The notes beneath the pieces were generated by a model. The model did not search any database and was not told the DNA's origin. It worked only from the letters and a program-made list of their open reading frames with translations. A stretch of DNA of 20,920 nt. Origin: a virus. Within the stretch, counting starts at the first letter, position 1; every line of letters starts with the position of its first letter. Made by a program: the position numbers and the translations under genes. The DNA lies in the IMG/VR virus record IMGVR_UViG_3300045912_000183, positions 1 through 20,920 of that record; one strand, given 5' to 3'. This document shows positions 19,715-20,920 of this stretch, in pieces.

Positions 19715-20920
19715 TGCGTTTCTCCTTTCGCCGCTCGACCTGTGTCTTCAGTGAGCGGAGCACCTTGCCCGACTTCACGTAGAGCGTGTCGCCGGACCAC
19801 CACCCAACGACGAGCACCAGGTCGCCGTTCTTCATCGCCTTGATAGACGGGCCGACTTCCGCCAGGCGTCGCTTCGCGACGGCGACAGGAACCGCGCCCG
19901 TTTCATCCTCGACGACGATCTGGATTTTCTTCTGCTCGATCTTCCGGCCGGTGACGTATCCACAGAGGTGAACGTCGCCGTCGTAGGGTTCACCCTCGGG
20001 CAAGTCGCTCGCCTTCTGCCACCCCTTCCGGCTCCGCACGTTCCGGGCCGCCTGGTCAAGATCGACGACAGGGAACCACGGCGCGAGCCCGGCGAGTTCC
20101 TGCGGTGCCGGTTGCTTGTCCGGCAGTCCGGCTCGCTCGACGGCCTCGCGCGTCGCCTTCGGGAGAGCGGCCAGGAAGGCCGCCCAGTCGAAGAACGGCC
20201 CCTTCGCGAGCACCTTCGCGGCCGTCTTCTCACCGCACCCGGTAAGGTCGGCCAGGCCGCCGACGAGCACCTTCGGCTCCGGTGCCGATGTGCGAGCCTG
20301 GGAGAGCGCCGGGTCGAGCGCGACGACACGGCCGCCGAGCCGGAGGAACTCGCGCAGGAGCTTCTTCCGGGTGATCGGGCTCTCCTCGTGCGCCAGGTAG
20401 GCCGCGTAGAACTCCGTCGGGTGGTGCCGCTTGAGATACAACATCCAGTAGCCCAGGAGGGCATACGTCACGCAATGCGACTTGTTGAAGGAGTAGCCGC
20501 CGTGCGTCTGCACCTGCGCCCAGAGCGCCTTCGCGTCGCGCTCGCCGATCCCTTGCCGGCCGCACCCCTCGACGAAGCGAGCCTGCCACTCCTCGGACCA
20601 CCGGCGGTTCGCCTCACTGTCACCCGTCGCGCCGACCTTCTGCGACACCTCCTTGCGGAGCCGGTGAACGTCGCGCCAGTCAAGGCCGACGACCTCGCGC
20701 GCCACGGCCATTACCTGCTCCTGGTAGACAATGACACCAAACGTTGGCCGAACGATCGCGGCCACCGTCGGATGAAGCCCGGCGAGGTATGCCTCGAAGG
20801 CCGCCCGGTTGTGCTTGTTGCGCGCGTAGATTGGAATGAACTGGGACGGCCCAGGCCGGCAGATGGAGCCGGCCACCACAATATCGTCGAAGGTGTCGAG
20901 CCCAATCTCTGCGCCCGCGC
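19704..20920 (-). CDS. dnaE: DNA polymerase III alpha subunit, DnaE-like (N-terminus cut by window edge)
   Basis: The last 404 codons of a C-family replicative polymerase. Readable parts: FDDIVVAGSICRPGP (end of the palm), FGVIVYQEQVMAVAREVVGL, DVHRLRKEVSQK, the conserved GGYSFNKSHCVTYALLGYWM, and LKRHHPTEFYAAYL (fingers). Next come a helix-hairpin-helix GLADLTGCGEKTAAKVL and a C-terminal OB-fold (GDVHLCGYVTGRKIEQKK, GDLVLVVGWW). The catalytic aspartates and the PHP domain lie beyond the window. No beta-clamp-binding motif is obvious at the end (RRKEKRSGT). The frame is open to the window edge through AGAEIGLDT. Phage-encoded DnaE implies self-directed replication; the nuclease downstream is translationally coupled. 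Confidence 0.95.
   Translation of the reverse strand, partial: AGAEIGLDTFDDIVVAGSICRPGPSQFIPIYARNKHNRAAFEAYLAGLHPTVAAIVRPTFGVIVYQEQVMAVAREVVGLDWRDVHRLRKEVSQKVGATGDSEANRRWSEEWQARFVEGCGRQGIGERDAKALWAQVQTHGGYSFNKSHCVTYALLGYWMLYLKRHHPTEFYAAYLAHEESPITRKKLLREFLRLGGRVVALDPALSQARTSAPEPKVLVGGLADLTGCGEKTAAKVLAKGPFFDWAAFLAALPKATREAVERAGLPDKQPAPQELAGLAPWFPVVDLDQAARNVRSRKGWQKASDLPEGEPYDGDVHLCGYVTGRKIEQKKIQIVVEDETGAVPVAVAKRRLAEVGPSIKAMKNGDLVLVVGWWSGDTLYVKSGKVLRSLKTQVERRKEKRSGT

Noticed and set aside
1-20920. tRNA genes
   Set aside because: The non-coding gaps are short and none shows a cloverleaf with a T-loop GTTCRA box in a plausible frame.

Overview
This window is a compact, high-G+C (roughly two-thirds by eye) piece of a tailed double-stranded DNA bacteriophage or prophage. 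Every gene I support reads leftward on the minus strand. There are 36 genes, two cut by the window edges: the portal at the left (its C-terminal end is missing) and a DnaE-type polymerase at the right (its N-terminal part is missing). I see no tRNA, rRNA, CRISPR array, insertion sequence or integrase. No gene-free stretch exceeds 300 bases; the longest is 9191-9433.

In transcription order (right to left): (1) replication and recombination, 20920-18533: DnaE-type DNA polymerase and an AddB/Cas4-like PD-(D/E)XK nuclease. (2) 18532-16109: a leader with a candidate promoter and a GAAA-loop hairpin, a protein resembling the DUF932 group, a secreted cysteine-rich protein and three small unknowns. 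(3) Nucleotide metabolism, 16064-10374: ThyX, an FCS-type zinc-finger protein, a membrane protein, a thymidylate-kinase-like protein with an extra C-terminal domain, unknowns, a dCMP deaminase with a C-terminal zinc ribbon, a zinc-finger plus nuclease protein, and a MazG-like protein. (4) 10275-9434: an unknown and a PD-(D/E)XK nuclease, closed by a canonical U-tailed terminator. (5) An AT-rich control region at 9191-9433 with paired repeats, in front of a ribbon-helix-helix regulator. (6) Lysis region, 8950-5978: small membrane proteins, two helical unknowns and an N-acetylmuramoyl-L-alanine amidase. (7) Processing and packaging, 6002-1: small zinc proteins, a metallophosphoesterase, a HAD phosphatase, a ParB-methyltransferase fusion, the small and large terminase subunits and the portal.

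The genes are tightly coupled: most junctions are ATGA or GTGA four-base overlaps, so whole modules are probably translated from long polycistronic mRNAs. Modules are separated by perfect intergenic hairpins, most of them without a U-tract.

The most striking signal is at word level. Reading the whole window I find no CATG, no GTAC and only one GANTC site (GAATC, 1154-1158), although GATC is common. This suggests strong selection against certain restriction or methylation sites. Rarity of GANTC, the CcrM site, weakly suggests an alphaproteobacterial host; this is inference only.
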